This document shows positions 60,546 to 64,000 of a DNA stretch of 64,000 nt, piece by piece. The notes under the pieces were generated by a model. That model had not been told where the DNA came from and made no database searches. It saw only the letters and a list, made by a program, of their open reading frames with translations. This DNA comes from Sycobia sp. Sy_11 (Eukaryota; Arthropoda; Insecta; Hymenoptera; Epichrysomallidae). The stretch is taken from NCBI GenBank assembly GCA_018907035.1, contig JACCIC010000062.1, forward strand, positions 422,001 to 486,000, written 5' to 3'. Each line of letters opens with the position of its first letter. The first letter of the stretch is position 1. Made by a program: the position numbers and the translations under genes.

Positions 60546-63500
60546 ATTTATATTTATATTTATATTTATATTTATATTAATGTATGGAAGTAGAATTATT
60601 CAGTTTAGTTCTTGAAAGTTTTGAAATTTATTGAAGTATTTTAATTGATTTAAAAAAATATAATTTTAATATATATGTTGAAGAATTATATTGTTCAGTT
60701 AAATGACATGAAAAGTTGTTTTGAATTTTGTTTTAGTAATTACATATTGCTGTGAAGATCTATGACAATTAATAGTTTTATGTATTATTTTTTTATTTAC
60801 CATTTATTATTTGCATTTTGCTCATTATTGTCGTTGGTAAGCCGACATTTTTAATCTTATTATCTATTATATATTTCTTTGACTGTACTGAATTCTTATT
60901 TGGTTTTGCAGGCTGTATATCTGATTTGTATAAATGAGGTATTGTATATCTGATTATTATATGTTTAAGCTGTAATATTATTATTTTTTAGGATTTTTTT
61001 ATTGTTCTGAGGCATTTGTTTCATGTAAGTATTTTATTATACCTATAGGATTAAAATGCCAATAGAATTGCAAACAGAAATTAATTTTCAGCAGTTGAAT
61101 TAATACTGACACTGCACACTTACCTTCAATATAATATACTGAAAGGCCATATTTTAACATTATTTTTATGAATGAAGATTGACTTTTAATTTTTAATTTC
61201 GTTCAAAATATATTTAATAATTTTATGATAATTATTCTATAGCCTATACTTTTCAAAATTCTTTTTTCTGTTCTTTATTAGGAAATAATTCGTTAGAAGA
61301 GTTCATTATTGTAGATATAATGCTAAGCTATTGTGGAGCTTCATTTTTATTATATTCGATATACTAAAGATGAAAAAATTTATTTGATTATGTTGAGTTC
61401 ACTAATTAAAAATATCGAAAACTAAACTAATTAAATTTTTTTTGTTCACAGGTTCAAATTAAATTGTCAAGATATTAAAACATTGTTAAGTACATTTCCA
61501 AACAAATTCGGGATTATCCGATACGGAAAAACAGCTTTATCTTAATTAATGCTGCTAAAATGTTGGTCTATATACTTAACTAATGAGAAATGACGAATTA
61601 GAGCTATACGGACGGAAGGGGCTAACTCAAGTCAAAGCTATTATGTTTGACAAAATTTTTTTAACAATAAGGGGATAGTTAAATGGAGGACCTCGAACAT
61701 CGAAATTTTTTATGTTTTGAAAATATCGCATTCTTTTCAAATTTGAGTATGTGTTTTTGCGTTGCGGGCAACAAAAACCTCTTGACTCGTTACAGAAAAG
61801 AAATGCCCGTTATAACCTGAAAGATTTTTCAAGCAACGATTGAAAAATGAAATCATGGAATCTACTAATTCTATAAAGCGGATGTAAGTGGAAGATTCGC
61901 CCAAAATGAATGATACTGCTGTGATAATAATGGAAGTGTTACTAAAAAAATTGTAGTTATTACAGTCTAAGTTTTGCAAATAACAGGCAGAAAAACTATT
62001 CTGTACAGAATGTAGATTATATTATAGGTTAATAGATGTTAGTCTGCGGTTGGTGGATGGTCAGATGTTTTTTGTTTCAGGACCTTAAAAATCGGTTTAG
62101 TTTTATATGAAAATCTTTTTTATTATGTTTTACAAATATTTTATTCAATTACAAAAAAAAATATATTTATATAAAGATATTTAAAGCAAACCTATAACAG
62201 AGAGGTGTTTAGATTATTTATTTATGAAAATAAAAATATAATCAGGTTTTGTAATATAATAACGATTTTGAATAAAGATATATTAAGAACACAATGTATT
62301 TTAACGTACTATATCATTTACTTACACTTATCCAATTTGGAAATTTAATTTGCATAACTATATGATGTAATGATAAGGAAACAATGTGAGAAATATTCGA
62401 ATTCATCTTACTTGTATTCAAATAAATGTAAAAACTGCCTAAATAAAATTATTCTGTATAATTAACATTATCTGAGACTAATAATGTAGGATTACATTCA
62501 TTTTTTTATTTTAAAAGTTAAAAATACTATTTTAATTTTAATAATATACATATAATATGGAATAATAATGATTTTATCAAAAATTGAATAATTTTTCTGA
62601 TATATACAGCTTTCTTCTTTTGTGTTCAAAAGATTTAATAAAACATTCTCTTTTCATGTACAACTAAAATTCATTGTATCTTATCTCACTGATTCTCATA
62701 CATCGTTCTTTTGTTTCAGGTTACTATTCTACAAACATCTGTATATTTCTGAATTGTTAGATATATTAACATGGGAAACATAAAAATTGATCCGAGCAAT
62801 GATTCTATTGTTGATGATTAATATGAAACACTGTTTAATTATATAAATACATTAAAATGTGGACAAAATATTATACAGGAAAGCTTTATTCCCGAACGAA
62901 TATAATGAATAAATAATATATTGTAACAATAAACAATGAATGTCATTTAGATACACAAATGTAATTTTTTTAATATAATACTTATATATTTATATACTAA
63001 TCAATGTGAGTAAAATGAATAAATAAAAAAAAGAAGCCACGATGGGAAATCGTTATTTTAAATAGATAATGATGTAATTTTCAATTCTAAAAAGAAAATC
63101 GTCGAATAAGCGTTAATTCTCACACGCGTTGAGTTTATAGCCTGAAAAAAGTGAATTTGGTTATATGATAGCTAGAATCGATCGCAAATTATATTTTTTT
63201 CTAATCTAATTACGAAAAAAGTTGTCCTTCTTGATTTTTAGAGTTTTGAAAGTTTGTATTGATAACTGTTGTGTGAGCAAAATATTTTTTGCACACTGAG
63301 TTTACGTACGGGAATTAATTACGGGTACGTCAAAAAGTTATTTACTTGGCAGTTGAGAAAATTCCCAAAATTTTTCTGCTTCCACTGACGACTTAGCTTA
63401 TAACGTGAATGCATAATTTCAGTCGGCAATTGCAAATTGTTATTCGTCTGTGTAATAGGTGTTTTTATCCATTTATTTTTTAGAATCATACACTTGCTCC

Positions 63501-64000
63501 ATACATACTTTTGATCAGTACACATATTTATTGATCTTTTGCAAATAAATTATTTGTTAATTATATTTATTTTTTTTTAATCTTCTACGAATAATCTTTT
63601 TTCTTAAATGTTTTCTTTGCAAATGATACATATTTATAATTTGCTTGCACGTGTACGCTTAAAAAATTCATGATATTTGCTTTCCAGGTATTCTACAAAG
63701 TTTTTTCCAACTTTGCCGGCCGGATTGTAATAAAATTTTTTTTTGAGTAATAATATCTTCTCGTGTAGATTTTGATAACGATCGGAGCATGGACCGATCC
63801 TAGAATTTCATTTAAGACTACTGCACTAATTTTATCTACAATATGTATTATTAATAATACTGAATCTAAGTTAGATTTCTGTGAGAATTTCTGTGTATAT
63901 TAACGTAAGTAGATGATTTATCATTGTGTAAAATAAGATCACGAGGTTCCAAAGCATTTTCAATGTATTTGGCATTTGAACCAGAGTTCTTACAGTTCCA
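60546..64000. other. AT-rich non-coding sequence to the window end
   Basis: Similarity to the post-exon-10 intron continues to about 61.56 kb (both end in a 'tttgttcacag|gtt' acceptor-like site). After that I recognise nothing: no finger motif, no long frame. A further acceptor-like site occurs at about 62720. Confidence 0.45.

Overview
The window is from an insect genome, probably a hymenopteran. Strongly AT-rich introns packed with microsatellites surround short GC-rich coding islands. I read almost all the coding content as one gene: the 3' alternative-exon array of longitudinals lacking (lola), all on the + strand. That gene makes nuclear BTB/zinc-finger transcription factors. A common N-terminal BTB part, which is not in this window and would lie to the left, is joined to one of many mutually alternative C-terminal exons. 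Each such exon normally encodes a pair of zinc fingers: a first C-x2-C-x12-H-x3/4-C finger with the 'HxxxEC(G/N)KxP' ending, then a C2H2 finger. The identification rests on that finger signature, on eleven such exons in tandem on one strand, and on acceptors that all enter the reading frame in the same phase (two bases completing a split codon).

Layout: GC-rich finger exons lie at 405-820 (three fingers), 3968-4203, 6685-6995, 8857-9191, 23638-24107, 34096-34424, 40649-40875 and 43774-44033. AT-rich ones lie at 38114-38250 (decayed), 49911-50569 and 56560-57233; the last two are a tandem duplicate pair with long conserved acidic tails. Exon 40649-40875 has an intact linker but badly damaged fingers. 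The 3968 exon can splice to a small exon at 4849-4918 that adds an AT-hook-like RGRGRGRP tail. A TATA/initiator pair sits just upstream of the 6685 exon, which fits the independent 3'-exon transcription and trans-splicing known for fly lola.

The rest is intron and 3' UTR. It holds a family of fold-back (long inverted repeat) elements at about 1.16, 11.9, 24.4, 32.05, 37.1, 42.75 and 60.45 kb; the three long copies carry a hammerhead-like motif. It also holds a relic of a Penelope-like GIY-YIG endonuclease domain at 2.05 kb, two copies of a tRNA-derived SINE with target-site duplications (32.8 and 36.7 kb), a duplicated hairpin just before the last finger exon, and dozens of (TA)n, (CT)n, (GT)n and (GA)n tracts. 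I see no tRNA or rRNA genes, CRISPR arrays or convincing second protein-coding gene. Exon boundaries are read from sequence only, and no transcript evidence was available.
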